Below, in pieces: positions 1 through 9,334 of a stretch of DNA of 64,000 bases (positions within the stretch are counted from its first letter, which is position 1; each line of letters starts with the position of its first letter). Source of the DNA: Bifidobacterium margollesii (GTDB taxonomy: Bacteria; Actinomycetota; Actinomycetes; Actinomycetales; Bifidobacteriaceae); contig NZ_NMWU01000008.1 of the NCBI RefSeq assembly GCF_002860355.1, positions 52,429-116,428 on the forward strand, given 5' to 3'. The notes under the pieces were generated by a model, which had not been told where the DNA came from, searched no databases, and saw only the letters and a program-made list of their open reading frames with translations. Both the position numbers and the translations under genes were made by a program.

Positions 1-2183
1 TCGACACGGTCCGCGCGGCCGGCTCCCACGGCTCACCCACTCAGCGCACCGAACGCGATTCGTTCGCCACGATGTACGAGGATCGGCTCACCCAACTGAG
101 GGCGGTGGAGGATCGGCTGGTCTTCGGCAGACTCGATGAGAACGACGGGACGAGACGATACATAGGACGCATCGGCCTGTCGAGCGCCGCCCATGAGCCG
201 ATCCTCACCGATTGGCGGGCCGAGGCCGCACGCCCGTTCTACGAGGCGACGCCTGCGCATCGGGGCAACATCGCCATGCGTCGTCACATCACCCTTCGGT
301 TCCGCGAGGTCGTGGGCGTGGAGGACGAGGTGCTCGACGTGCACTCCTCCCATGTGAATCAGGCCTCCTCCTCGGGCACGCTGACGGGAGAGGGCGCGCT
401 GCTCGCCTCGTTGAGCACGCGACGCACCGGCAAGATGACCGACATCGTGGCCACGATCCAGGCGGAGCAGGACCGCATCATCCGCGCGCCGCTGAACCGC
501 GCGGTGGTGGTCCAGGGCGGGCCCGGCACCGGCAAGACCGCCGTCGCCCTGCACCGTGCGGCCTACCTGCTGTACACGCATCGACAGCTGCTGCAGCGAT
601 CCGGGGTTCTGGTGGTGGGACCGAGCTCCTCCTTCCTGCACTACATCGATCAGGTGCTGCCCTCCCTGGGCGAGACCGGGGTGGTCTCCCGAACCATTGC
701 CGACATGATTCCGAAGGTTCACGCGAAAGGGCATGAATCCCCCCGTGCCGCGGCGCTCAAGGGGGATCGTCGCATGGCGGGCGTGATCGCCAACGCGGTT
801 TCGGCCCGCGAGCGCATTCCGAACGATCTGCCCCAGGTGAAGGTCAACGGATTCGTCGTGCCGATGCTGCCCACCGATCTGTCCACGGCCCAGACGGATG
901 CCAAGCGCACGAGGCAGCCGCACAACAAAGCCCGTGAGACCTTCGTGGAATCCATGCTGCATCTTCTGACGAACCGGTACGTCGAGCAGCTGGACTACGA
1001 CCCGGACCGCTCCGAAATCGCGCAGGTGCGTTCCACGCTGAGGATGAACGATCGGGTGCGCAAGGCCCTGAACCTCGCATGGCTGCCGATGACCGCCGAA
1101 TGGCTGCTCGACGACCTGTGGGCCAAGCCCGGCAAACTCGCCCGGTACGCTCCGTGGCTGAGCGAGCAGGACATTCGCGAGCTGACCCGTCGGAAGGGCT
1201 CGGCGCTGACGGCGTCGGACATCCCTCTGCTGGACGAGGCGATGGAGCTGCTGGGACCGGATCCGAGGGAAAGCGCAGAGGCGGCCCGCAGAACCGAGCA
1301 GCGTCGGCAGGACGAGCAGTTCGCCAAGGATACGCTGGCGCAGGCCGGCATCGGTTCGGGAATCGTGACCAGCGACATGCTGCTGGAGCAGATCAACGGT
1401 CCGGACGAGGACACCACGGCTCAGCGTGCGGCGTCCGAGCGGGAATGGACCTTCGGTCATATCGTGGTCGACGAGGCGCAGGAGCTCACCGCGATGGATT
1501 GGCGTATGCTGATCCGCCGCTGCCCTTCCCGCTCGTTCACCATCGTGGGCGACATCGCTCAGACGTCCGCGTTGGGCGGTTCGCGTTCGTGGCGCAGGAC
1601 CCTTGATCCGCTGTTCGGCCACGAGGGATGGGATCTCAACGAGCTGACCATCGACTACCGCAATCCCCAGGAGGTTTCCGACCTGGCTTCACGGTTCGCG
1701 GAGAGCGAAGGGCTGTACATCTCCACGGTGAAGGCCGTGCGGGCCATACCGAATTCCGTGGAGCGAGTAACGCTGCCGGATGTCGGCAAGGTGGTGTCCG
1801 CGGCCGGCGAGTATGCGGCCGATCTGGCGGTGCGGTTCGTTTCCGACGACGGCACCGGTCGCATCGCCGTGATCGCGGACGAGGAGATGCTTGACCGGGT
1901 GGCCGAATCGGTATGGGGCAATCTGTCTAGGCGTCTGGGTCGGACGCGAGTGGAGGGACTGCGGTCCCAGCCGGTATGGGATGGACAGATCAGTCTGTGC
2001 GGGCCGCAGGATGTGAAGGGTCTGGAATTCGACGCCGTGGTGGTGGTGGAGCCGGGTCTCATCGAAGACAACGCCCCCTCTCGTATGGTGGCCGCCTCCG
2101 ACCTGTATGTGGCCATGACCCGGCCGACGCAAAAGCTGGTCATCATAAGAACCTCCGATGACGCGGACCACCTGACGATATAG
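1..2183 (+). CDS. HelD-like superfamily 1 helicase/ATPase (5' end outside window)
   Basis: This is a UvrD/Rep-like ATPase of the HelD family, which frees stalled RNA polymerase from DNA or RNA. From the first ATG (72) a Walker A motif GGPGTGKT lies near residue 150, just after a Q-motif-like QDRIIRAP, and a Walker B VVDEAQE lies near residue 465. The C-terminal part has the UvrD-like KGLEFDAVVVVEP and YVAMTRP helicase motifs. The frame stays open upstream of the ATG to the window edge (encoding ...QRTERDSFATMYEDRL), and HelD proteins normally begin with an N-terminal coiled coil that inserts into RNA polymerase, so the true start is probably outside the window. The family is clear; the choice between HelD and another UvrD-like protein is an inference from the N-terminal RLVFGRLD region. 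Confidence 0.85.
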   Translation, partial: DTVRAAGSHGSPTQRTERDSFATMYEDRLTQLRAVEDRLVFGRLDENDGTRRYIGRIGLSSAAHEPILTDWRAEAARPFYEATPAHRGNIAMRRHITLRFREVVGVEDEVLDVHSSHVNQASSSGTLTGEGALLASLSTRRTGKMTDIVATIQAEQDRIIRAPLNRAVVVQGGPGTGKTAVALHRAAYLLYTHRQLLQRSGVLVVGPSSSFLHYIDQVLPSLGETGVVSRTIADMIPKVHAKGHESPRAAALKGDRRMAGVIANAVSARERIPNDLPQVKVNGFVVPMLPTDLSTAQTDAKRTRQPHNKARETFVESMLHLLTNRYVEQLDYDPDRSEIAQVRSTLRMNDRVRKALNLAWLPMTAEWLLDDLWAKPGKLARYAPWLSEQDIRELTRRKGSALTASDIPLLDEAMELLGPDPRESAEAARRTEQRRQDEQFAKDTLAQAGIGSGIVTSDMLLEQINGPDEDTTAQRAASEREWTFGHIVVDEAQELTAMDWRMLIRRCPSRSFTIVGDIAQTSALGGSRSWRRTLDPLFGHEGWDLNELTIDYRNPQEVSDLASRFAESEGLYISTVKAVRAIPNSVERVTLPDVGKVVSAAGEYAADLAVRFVSDDGTGRIAVIADEEMLDRVAESVWGNLSRRLGRTRVEGLRSQPVWDGQISLCGPQDVKGLEFDAVVVVEPGLIEDNAPSRMVAASDLYVAMTRPTQKLVIIRTSDDADHLTI

Positions 2184-2193
2184 AGTAGGGCAT

Positions 2194-3399
2194 ATGCCTA
2201 AAGCCTTATTACTGGAAAACATTCATCCGTTCGCTTCGGAGAACCTGCGTCAGCATGGTTTCGAGGTGGTCACCGCCAAAGGCGCCATGGACGAGGACGA
2301 ACTCATTCGAGCGCTTGACGGGGTAGATCTGCTCGGTATCCGTTCCAAGACCAGCGTGACCCCCAAGGTGATCGACGCGCGTCCCGATCTCACTGCGGTG
2401 GGATGCTTCTCCATCGGCACCAATCAGGTGGATCTCGGCTACGCCGGCTCCCATGGCATCGCCGTGTTCAACGCACCGTATTCGAATACGAGGTCGGTGG
2501 TGGAGCTGGTGATCTCCGATATCATCTCGCTGATGCGCCGCCTGCCCGCCCATACCTTCCATATGCGGCAGGGCGTATGGGACAAAACCGCCAGCGGTTC
2601 GCACGAGGTGCGCGGCAAGACGCTGGGCATCATCGGCTACGGCAACATCGGATCCCAGGTGTCCGTGCTCGCCGAGGCCCTCGGCATGCATGTGGTGTTC
2701 TACGACATCGAGGAGAAGCTGGCTCTGGGCAACGCCGAGCGCGCCTCCAGCCTTGAGGACCTGCTGGAGAAGTCCGATGCCGTCACCCTGCATGTCGATG
2801 GTCGCAAGTCGAACACGAACTTCTTCGGTGAGGATCAGTTCGCCAGCATGAAGACCGGTTCGGTGTTCATCAATCTCTCGCGCGGTTTCGTGGCCGATAT
2901 CGATGCGCTGAAGCGGCATCTGGATTCCGGTCACATCGCAGGAGCCGCGGTGGATGTCTACCCGGTGGAGCCGAAGAAGTCCGGAGACCGGTTCGTCACC
3001 CCTCTGGCCGAAGAGGACAATGTGATCATCACGCCGCACATCGGCGGTTCGACGCTGGAAGCGCAGGAGTCCATCGGGCACTTCGTCTCCCATAAGCTGC
3101 TTGATTACTGGGAGAACGGCATCACCTCGCTCTCGGTCAATATGCCGACGCTGAACATGAACGCGTGCCAGGGCAAGGCCCGCATCACCCATCTGCACGA
3201 CAACCTTCCCGGTGTGCTGGCGAATGTCAACCGAGTGCTCGGCGCGGAGAACATCAACATCACCGCGCAGGCGCTGTCCACGGAGGATGAGCTCGGCTAC
3301 GTGGTCACCGATGTGGACACGATGCCGAGCGACGATGCCATCGCTGAACTCCAGCGACTGCAGGGCACCATCCGCGTCCGGGTACTGAAGAACCGCTGA
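2194..3399 (+). CDS. serA: D-3-phosphoglycerate dehydrogenase
   Basis: The enzyme oxidises 3-phosphoglycerate to 3-phosphohydroxypyruvate with NAD, the first step of serine synthesis in the cytoplasm. The 401-residue protein has the NAD-binding GYGNIG at 148-153 and the 2-hydroxyacid dehydrogenase catalytic residues Arg230 (NLSRGF), Glu259 (YPVEP) and His282 (TPHIGGS). The last 70 or so residues (LHDNLPGVLANVNRVLG onward) form an ACT domain, as in the short serine-inhibited form found in Escherichia coli. The start lies 10 bases after the upstream helicase stop, so the two may be cotranscribed. Confidence 0.95.
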   Translation: MPKALLLENIHPFASENLRQHGFEVVTAKGAMDEDELIRALDGVDLLGIRSKTSVTPKVIDARPDLTAVGCFSIGTNQVDLGYAGSHGIAVFNAPYSNTRSVVELVISDIISLMRRLPAHTFHMRQGVWDKTASGSHEVRGKTLGIIGYGNIGSQVSVLAEALGMHVVFYDIEEKLALGNAERASSLEDLLEKSDAVTLHVDGRKSNTNFFGEDQFASMKTGSVFINLSRGFVADIDALKRHLDSGHIAGAAVDVYPVEPKKSGDRFVTPLAEEDNVIITPHIGGSTLEAQESIGHFVSHKLLDYWENGITSLSVNMPTLNMNACQGKARITHLHDNLPGVLANVNRVLGAENINITAQALSTEDELGYVVTDVDTMPSDDAIAELQRLQGTIRVRVLKNR

Positions 3400-3429
3400 C
3401 GACGCCGAACAAGAGACGATATCGGACAG

Positions 3430-3464
3430 GATGCGGTGCGGTGCGCGCGATACCGCGTCGCATC
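3430..3464. other. Imperfect hairpin after serA
   Basis: GATGCG (3430-3435) and CGCATC (3459-3464) form complementary ends around a GC-rich interior between the convergent serA and nrdR genes. It lies 31 bases after the serA stop and has no T tract, so its role as a terminator is uncertain. Confidence 0.35.
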
Positions 3465-3492
3465 CCCGTTCTCCGGCCTTTCCCAATATGCC

Positions 3493-3526
3493 AATGGGGG
3501 ATCTTCGAATTCGAAGGTCCCCCATT
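3493..3526. terminator. Bidirectional terminator between serA and nrdR
   Basis: A near-perfect palindrome has 17-base arms with a single G.U pair: AATGGGGGATCTTCGAA against TTCGAAGGTCCCCCATT. It sits between two convergent genes. On the plus strand it is followed by GTTGTACCGTTTGTTG, a weak T-rich stretch. Confidence 0.65.
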
Positions 3527-3633
3527 GTTGTACCGTTTGTTGTATCGTCGGCAATGTCCGAATCATGGAATACCGCGCATCACGCGGCCGAATCCCAGCC
3601 GGACCACGATCGCCTGATGCGTTGAACGGCCGA

Positions 3634-4107
3634 CTACTGCTGATTCGTTCCGCGTTCACGCTCCTTCAGGCTGCGCAGCTCACGGATCGCGTTCTCGAAA
3701 TCCTCGAGATTGTTGAACTCCTGATACACGCTTGCGAAGCGCATGTAGGCCACCTCGTCCAGATCCCTCAGAGGTTTGAGTATCGCACGCCCCACATCCT
3801 CCGAAGGGATCTGGGCAAGACCTCGGGATCGCAGATCCTCCTCCACCTTCTGGCCGAGCTGTTTGAGATCCTCCTCGCGGATCGGGCGTCCCTGGCATGC
3901 CTTGCGTACACCGGTGATGACCTTGTCGCGATTGAAGGGCTCCGAATTACCTGAACGCTTGATCACCATCAATGTGGCGGTTTCAACGGTGGTGAATCTT
4001 CTGGAGCATTTCGGGCATACGCGACGGCGACGTATCGCGTAGCCGTCCTCCCCCACTCGCGTATCGACCACCTTGGTATCCGGATTCTGACAGAAAGGGC
4101 AATGCAT
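3634..4107 (-). CDS. nrdR: Ribonucleotide reductase repressor NrdR
   Basis: NrdR is a nucleotide-sensing repressor of ribonucleotide reductase genes. The 157-residue protein opens with a zinc ribbon (Cys3, Cys6, Cys31, Cys34), followed by RRFTTVE and an ATP-cone domain over about residues 46-136 ([14 protein letters not shown]...). I chose the ATG at 4107 because it gives the canonical N-terminus MHCPFC; the frame is open further upstream, but that part has no family resemblance. The gene lies 34 bases downstream of the LysM protein gene on the same strand and is probably read from the same LexA-box-containing promoter region, which would couple dNTP supply control to the SOS response. Confidence 0.95.
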   Translation of the reverse strand: MHCPFCQNPDTKVVDTRVGEDGYAIRRRRVCPKCSRRFTTVETATLMVIKRSGNSEPFNRDKVITGVRKACQGRPIREEDLKQLGQKVEEDLRSRGLAQIPSEDVGRAILKPLRDLDEVAYMRFASVYQEFNNLEDFENAIRELRSLKERERGTNQQ

Positions 4108-4141
4108 ACGCTCCAGAGTACCGGGCCGTGAAGAAAACACG

Positions 4142-4516
4142 CTACCGAACCGGCACGACGAGACGCTGACCGATCTGCAGGGCATAGGAATCAAGATGAT
4201 TGAGATCCTTGAGCTCCTCAACCGTGGCGGACACGTCACCACCCTCCGGCGTGATGTCGGAGGCATAGGACCACAGCGTGTCGCCCGGCCCCACTACGTA
4301 GCTGGTCACCTCCATGGGACCCGGAGCCGAATCCGCAGGCCTCGCCGGAAGAATCATCGAACAGGCCATCCAAGCCAGCAGCACCGCCAGTATGATCGCC
4401 GTCATCTTCCCCCGCAACGTCAACCGCATCGTTGCATGGTGGGATCGATGGGACCGACCAGCGTTCCTTCGAACTGCCTCATGAACAACAGGGACACCAT
4501 TCAGGGTTCGAACCAT
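4142..4516 (-). CDS. LysM-domain membrane protein, candidate SOS cell-division suppressor
   Basis: A small protein of about 124 residues has a basic N-terminus, one membrane segment ([19 protein letters not shown], about 37-56) and a C-terminal LysM domain ([13 protein letters not shown] ... [18 protein letters not shown]). I chose the ATG at 4516 because AGAGAGG lies 8 bases before it; a GTG at 4525 would add three residues. It is divergent from lexA, the position held by the SOS-induced LysM proteins YneA of Bacillus, DivS of Corynebacterium and ChiZ of Mycobacterium, which block division after DNA damage. Two GAAC-N4-GTTC boxes lie 15-46 bases upstream of its start. The division-suppressor role is inferred from architecture and position, not from sequence identity. 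Confidence 0.8.
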   Translation of the reverse strand: MVRTLNGVPVVHEAVRRNAGRSHRSHHATMRLTLRGKMTAIILAVLLAWMACSMILPARPADSAPGPMEVTSYVVGPGDTLWSYASDITPEGGDVSATVEELKDLNHLDSYALQIGQRLVVPVR

Positions 4517-4530
4517 ATCGACCACCTCTC

Positions 4531-4546
4531 TCGAACAACCGTTCTA
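4531..4546. promoter_or_regulatory. LexA (SOS) box 1
   Basis: TCGAACAACCGTTCTA contains an exact GAAC-N4-GTTC core, the actinobacterial/Bacillus SOS box pattern. It is 15 bases upstream of the chosen start of the LysM protein gene. Confidence 0.7.
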
Positions 4547-4562
4547 TAGAACGGATGTTCTT
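4547..4562. promoter_or_regulatory. LexA (SOS) box 2
   Basis: TAGAACGGATGTTCTT has an exact GAAC-N4-GTTC core and directly abuts box 1, so both could be occupied cooperatively in control of the LysM-nrdR unit. Confidence 0.65.
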
Positions 4563-4565
4563 TCA

Positions 4566-4581
4566 TCATACAGATGTTCGA
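4566..4581. promoter_or_regulatory. LexA (SOS) half-site 3
   Basis: TCATACAGATGTTCGA keeps one good half (TGTTCGA) and a degenerate left half. Its location between boxes 2 and 4 makes a weak auxiliary site possible. Confidence 0.4.
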
Positions 4582-4600
4582 ACGTGCGCGCAACCCCGTA

Positions 4601-4616
4601 TCGAACAGATGTTTGA
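4601..4616. promoter_or_regulatory. LexA (SOS) box 4 overlapping the lexA -35
   Basis: TCGAACAGATGTTTGA matches the palindromic SOS consensus with one substitution in the right half. It overlaps the putative lexA -35 element, consistent with autorepression. Confidence 0.75.
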
Positions 4617-4641
4617 TTCTTCGGGAGTTTCACGGTACAGT
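4613..4641 (+). promoter_or_regulatory. Putative lexA promoter
   Basis: TTGATT (4613-4618) and TACAGT (4636-4641) are separated by 17 bases. AAAGGAG follows, 5 bases before the GTG start of lexA. LexA box 4 overlaps the -35 element. Confidence 0.55.
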
Positions 4642-4664
4642 GATATCTGACGAAAGGAGCAACC

Positions 4665-5414
4665 GTGAGCACCATCCCGTTCACCCCGAGGGCCAATCAG
4701 CAGCACGATGATGAAGTCACCTTGACCTCACGTCAGCGAGACGTGCTCGACGCCATACGCGATCACGTCGAGCAGCGCGGATTCGCCCCGTCGTTCAGGG
4801 AGATCGGCACCGCGGTGGGCTTGAAAAGCCCGTCGTCAGTCAAGCACCAGCTGCAGGTGCTTGAGGAAAAGGGCTTCATTCGCATCAGTGCCAACAAGGG
4901 CCGCGCCATCGAACTGCTGGATCAGGCGAATCGACGCCCGTCACGCACCGGCTCCTTTCAGAGCACGTACTCGGATGCGAACATCAGTCGCATCCCCGTC
5001 ACCGTCGTCTTCGGCAAGGAAGACGACGAGGAGATGGCACAGTTCCATGACATCCCGCTCGTGGGGCGAATCGCCGCAGGCGCACCGATCACCGCCGAGC
5101 AGCATGTCGACGATGTGATGCGTCTGCCTGAACGGCTGACCGGCAACGGCAATCTGTTCATGCTGGAGGTCCATGGGGATTCCATGGTGGATGCCGCCAT
5201 CTGCGACGGTGATTTCGTGGTGGTCAGGGAGCAGCAGACCGCAGTCAACGGCGAAATCGTCGCCGCACTGCTCGACGGCGAAGCGACGGTGAAGACATTC
5301 CGCAAGGAGAAGGGGCATGTGTGGCTCATTCCTCACAATCCCGCCTACTCCCCCATCGACGGCAACAACGCCACCATCATGGGCAAGGTCGTCACCGTAC
5401 TGCGCAAACTGTAG
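4665..5414 (+). CDS. lexA: SOS repressor LexA
   Basis: LexA represses SOS genes and cleaves itself when activated by RecA-ssDNA. The 249-residue protein has an N-terminal winged helix (TSRQRDVLDAIRDHVEQRGF, GLKSPSSVKHQLQVLEEKGFI) and a C-terminal S24 peptidase domain. The predicted cleavage site is Ala138-Gly139 in GRIAAGAP; the catalytic dyad is Ser173 (GDSM) and Lys210 (ATVKTF). The GTG start at 4665 is supported by AAAGGAG. It is divergent from the LysM-nrdR unit across at least three recognisable LexA boxes. Confidence 0.96.
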   Translation: MSTIPFTPRANQQHDDEVTLTSRQRDVLDAIRDHVEQRGFAPSFREIGTAVGLKSPSSVKHQLQVLEEKGFIRISANKGRAIELLDQANRRPSRTGSFQSTYSDANISRIPVTVVFGKEDDEEMAQFHDIPLVGRIAAGAPITAEQHVDDVMRLPERLTGNGNLFMLEVHGDSMVDAAICDGDFVVVREQQTAVNGEIVAALLDGEATVKTFRKEKGHVWLIPHNPAYSPIDGNNATIMGKVVTVLRKL

Positions 5415-5553
5415 GTCGCCGATTCCATCCGCGCCAGATCACGACTTCCATGTCGGGTTCGGGCGCGGAATTTGTTATCAATTCGAGACACCGTCGTCTC
5501 AGGAAGTATTTCACGATTCGGACAACCGTCGCCTGCAATCAAAACACCAGCCA
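5415..5553. other. Intergenic stretch without recognisable gene
   Basis: This is the 3' flank of lexA, before the hairpin-repeat region. I see no convincing coding frame, terminator or operator here. Together with the two repeat copies that follow it makes a gene-free gap of about 416 bases. Confidence 0.5.
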
Positions 5554-5632
5554 ATCCCCCTGAAATGAAAAACGGCGCCGATGCGTGCGGCCTCCAAGCG
5601 CGCCCTCGAAGACGTACCAAGGTACGTCGAAG
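5554..5632. repeat. Upstream partial copy of the ldh 3'-end hairpin element
   Basis: These 79 bases match 5712-5790 with about three differences. The copy contains the left outer arm AAAAACGGCGCCGATG and the inner hairpin GACGTACCAAGGTACGTC, but not the right outer arm; after ...CGTCGAAG the sequences diverge. The start-to-start distance of the two copies is 158 bases. It looks like a duplication of one side of the element downstream of ldh. Confidence 0.85.
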
Positions 5633-5685
5633 CAACGAATACAACAAAGCCCTACGCGTGTGTCCGCAAGGCGCGGGAAACGAAG

Positions 5686-5718
5686 ATCCCCACGGCAAAA
5701 CAGCCATGGGGATCCCCC
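5686..5718. other. Small hairpin between the two repeat copies
   Basis: GATCCCC and GGGGATC arms enclose about 19 bases (ACGGCAAAACAGCCAT region). It joins the diverged spacer to the second repeat copy. Function unknown. Confidence 0.4.
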
Positions 5719-5725
5719 TGAAATG

Positions 5726-5830
5726 AAAAACGGCGCCGATGCGCGCGGCCTCCAGACGCGCCCTCGAAGACGTACCAAGGTACGTCGAAGAGGGCAGCAA
5801 CGCCGAGGACGCTCCATCGGCGCCGTTTTT
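5726..5830 (-). terminator. Composite hairpin abutting the ldh stop codon
   Basis: A perfect 16-base outer stem pairs AAAAACGGCGCCGATG (5726-5741) with CATCGGCGCCGTTTTT (5815-5830). It encloses about 73 bases that hold a second hairpin, GACGTACC-AA-GGTACGTC (5769-5786). Read on the minus strand, the left foot of the structure starts directly after the ldh TAG and the 3' arm ends in TTTTT followed by CATTTC, which fits a factor-independent terminator with an unusually large structured loop. The inner hairpin on the minus strand is a 7-base stem capped by CUUG. Confidence 0.75.
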
Positions 5831-6832
<1,002 letters not shown>

Positions 6833-6835
6833 TTA

Positions 6836-6850
6836 AGCCGAACTTCGGCT
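6836..6850. promoter_or_regulatory. Palindrome upstream of ldh
   Basis: AGCCGAACTTCGGCT is a perfect inverted repeat with 7-base arms, 43 bases upstream of the ldh start and next to a TATAGT-like element on the minus strand. It could be an operator, a leader hairpin, or the terminator of hflX. Nothing in the sequence decides between these. Confidence 0.35.
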
Positions 6851-6970
6851 ACACTATATCTTCACCTTGTGACGAGACGAGCGATATGGACAGCCAAAAG
6901 CAATACTAGGCAACCACTGGTTCTCGACATGATCCCGTGATACGGGACGTCACCCACGACACGGTCGCAA

Positions 6971-8596
6971 TCATACGGAGGATCCGATGCGTTCCTCCCC
7001 ATCCACACCATCATCGATGGATCGTTCCACGATCCTGGCGGCGAGATGATCGTCGACGTCCGCCTCGACGTATATGCCGTCGCCGCGGTAATCCACCGAG
7101 GTCACGATGCCGTATTCACGGACCGCCGAAACAAGGGATCCCGCATCGTAGGGCAGCAAGGCGGATACGTGGACGTCGGGAACGGGAAGCAATCGTTCGA
7201 TGGCCGTCCGCAGCTCATCGACGCCGTCACCGTTCGCCGCGGACACCAGAAAGGCGTCGCGATCCAGCTCGGCGAGCCTATCCCTGGTGGTTCCGTCGAT
7301 CATATCGATCTTATTGAACGCGAGAATCCGCGGAATACCCTCCACACCGTCGATATCGGACAGCACGTCGTTGACCGCGTCGATCTGCGCGAACGGATCG
7401 GGATGCGAGGCATCGACCACATGCAGAATCACATCGGCCTCACCCACCTCCTCCAACGTGGACTTGAAGGCTTCGACAAGCTGCGTAGGCAGTCTACGAA
7501 CGAATCCAACGGTATCCACATAGGTGTAGATGCGGCCGTTCGCCGATTTCGTCCGTCGCACGGCCGTATCGAGGGTGGCGAACAACGCGTTGCCAACCAG
7601 CTCCTCGGAACCGGTGAGCCTATTGGTCAGCGACGACTTGCCGGCGTTGGTGTACCCGACCACCGCCACGGACGGCATGCCGTGGCGCCGCCGGGAACCA
7701 CGCTTGACCTCCCTGGCGGGCGCCATCTGCGCGATCTGCCGACGCAGGCGGGCCATACGACTGCGAATCACACGACGATCCATCTCGATCTGCGTTTCAC
7801 CGGGGCCACGGGAACCGATGCCGCCGTTCTGCCCCGCGGCCTGACCTCCGGCCTGCCGGGAAAGCGATCCACCCCATCCACGCAGTCGGGGCAACATGTA
7901 CTCCAGCTGAGCCAGCTCCACCTGCGCCTTACCCTCACGACTGGTGGCATGCTGGGCGAAGATATCGAGGATCACCGCCGTACGATCCACCACCTTGACC
8001 TTGGCGACATCCTCAAGACCACGACGCTGGGACGGGGGAAGATCGGCATCCACCACAATCGTATCGGCATCGAGCTGCTCCACGATCCTCGCGATCTCCT
8101 TGGCCTTGCCCGAACCGACATAGGTGGCGGAATCCGGCCTCAGCCTATGCTGAAGAAGACCATCCATCACCTCGGCACCGGCGGTTTCAGCCAAAGCGGC
8201 AAGCTCTCGCAACGATTCCTCGGCCCTGGTCTGCGTGGTCTGCGCACTCGACCACACACCCACCAGCACCACACGCTCAAGACGAACCTGCCGGTACTCG
8301 ACCTCGGTGACGTCCTTCTTCTCACCAAGACCAAGCACATGCTTGAGGGCATTGCGAGATTCACGCTCCTGCCACTCCTGCCCACCCGGACCAGCCGGCA
8401 CGCCGGCACCATCCTGCAGCACCTCGGAATGCTCGGCAAGCACATCGACGGAATCCTCCTCCCGCCGCACCGGCACCCTCGCATGCCGCGACTCGGCATC
8501 CGCCCCCGTCTGCTCCTTCCGCTCCGGCACCATCGTCTTCGTCGACCCCATCGGCTGCCCATCGGCATTGTCGGTATTGGTAGTAGTCACTGACAC
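6971..8596 (-). CDS. hflX: Ribosome-associated GTPase HflX
   Basis: HflX is a translational GTPase that splits stalled or stress-damaged ribosomes. The 541-residue protein has the HflX N-terminal domain (VGVWSSAQTTQTRAEESLRELAALAETAGAE region, about 112-215), the family-specific glycine-rich GSRGPGETQIEMDRR (261-275), then the GTPase domain: G1 GYTNAGKSS (314-322), G3 DTVGFVRRLP and G4 NKID. The first 95 or so residues are polar, probably disordered, and longer than in most homologues. It is divergent from the neighbouring methyltransferase gene. Confidence 0.93.
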   Translation of the reverse strand: MSVTTTNTDNADGQPMGSTKTMVPERKEQTGADAESRHARVPVRREEDSVDVLAEHSEVLQDGAGVPAGPGGQEWQERESRNALKHVLGLGEKKDVTEVEYRQVRLERVVLVGVWSSAQTTQTRAEESLRELAALAETAGAEVMDGLLQHRLRPDSATYVGSGKAKEIARIVEQLDADTIVVDADLPPSQRRGLEDVAKVKVVDRTAVILDIFAQHATSREGKAQVELAQLEYMLPRLRGWGGSLSRQAGGQAAGQNGGIGSRGPGETQIEMDRRVIRSRMARLRRQIAQMAPAREVKRGSRRRHGMPSVAVVGYTNAGKSSLTNRLTGSEELVGNALFATLDTAVRRTKSANGRIYTYVDTVGFVRRLPTQLVEAFKSTLEEVGEADVILHVVDASHPDPFAQIDAVNDVLSDIDGVEGIPRILAFNKIDMIDGTTRDRLAELDRDAFLVSAANGDGVDELRTAIERLLPVPDVHVSALLPYDAGSLVSAVREYGIVTSVDYRGDGIYVEADVDDHLAARIVERSIDDGVDGEERIGSSV

Positions 8597-8668
8597 CTCT
8601 CGAACGCTGTTCTATTCTGAATACTTATTATCATCATGTAAGACGACAACGAACCCCAAGGAGCATGC

Positions 8669-9334
8669 ATGACGGCACAAGGCAATGAACAGTACTTCTC
8701 GGCAACACCGTCCTCGGACGACATCCGCCGCGTCCTGCATGTGACGATCCGCGGAAAGCAGACCGACGTTGAAGTCTCCAACGGGGTCTTCTCCTCCGGA
8801 AGACTGGATCTGGGCACATCCGTACTGCTCCGTCACGCCCCCGAACCGGCCGCATCGGCGAACAACCACACCGACCCCAACGGCGACGACGAAACAACCG
8901 GCCCCCGCACCTTCCTCGACCTCGGATGCGGATGGGGGCCGATCACCCTCGCGCTCGCCGAAGCCGATCCCGAAGCGAACGTATGGGCCGTGGATGTGAA
9001 CGAACGGGCCCTCGCCCTCACCGAACGCAATGCGACCGCGAACGGGTACGGCAACGTGCACGTCTCGCTGCCCGACGACGTGCCCGAGGATCTGCGGTTC
9101 GACACGATCTGGTCGAACCCTCCGATCCGCATCGGCAAGGAAGCCCTGCACGACATGCTCATGACATGGTTGCCGCGATTGTCGCGCGACGGCGAGGCGT
9201 ATCTGGTGGTTCAGCGCAATCTTGGTTCGGATTCGCTGATGAAGTGGCTCGCGGATGCGCTCGGCAGCGGATTCGCCGTGGACAAATACGCCAGTTCCAA
9301 GGGCTACCGTATCATTGAGATTTTGCGTAGATAG
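8669..9334 (+). CDS. Class I SAM-dependent methyltransferase, RsmC-like
   Basis: The 221-residue protein has the SAM-binding motif FLDLGCGWGP (82-91), an acidic AVDVNERAL strand end, and the N6/N2-methylation motif SNPPIR (149-154), in the arrangement of the MTS family that includes RsmC and RlmG, which methylate guanine N2 in rRNA. It lacks the RsmC N-terminal duplicated half, so it is a single-domain form. AAGGAG precedes the ATG. The rRNA target cannot be read from the sequence. A 3' palindrome (9334-9345) overlaps its stop codon. Confidence 0.85.
   Translation: MTAQGNEQYFSATPSSDDIRRVLHVTIRGKQTDVEVSNGVFSSGRLDLGTSVLLRHAPEPAASANNHTDPNGDDETTGPRTFLDLGCGWGPITLALAEADPEANVWAVDVNERALALTERNATANGYGNVHVSLPDDVPEDLRFDTIWSNPPIRIGKEALHDMLMTWLPRLSRDGEAYLVVQRNLGSDSLMKWLADALGSGFAVDKYASSKGYRIIEILRR

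Noticed and set aside
33-1622. Long open frame on the minus strand opposite the helicase gene
   Set aside because: It is antisense to a protein with clear helicase motifs, has no recognisable family and reflects high-GC third-position bias.
8590-8606. Possible LexA box upstream of hflX (TCGAACGCTGTTCTA)
   Set aside because: The half-sites are separated by three bases, not four, so the palindrome does not match the SOS box found at lexA.
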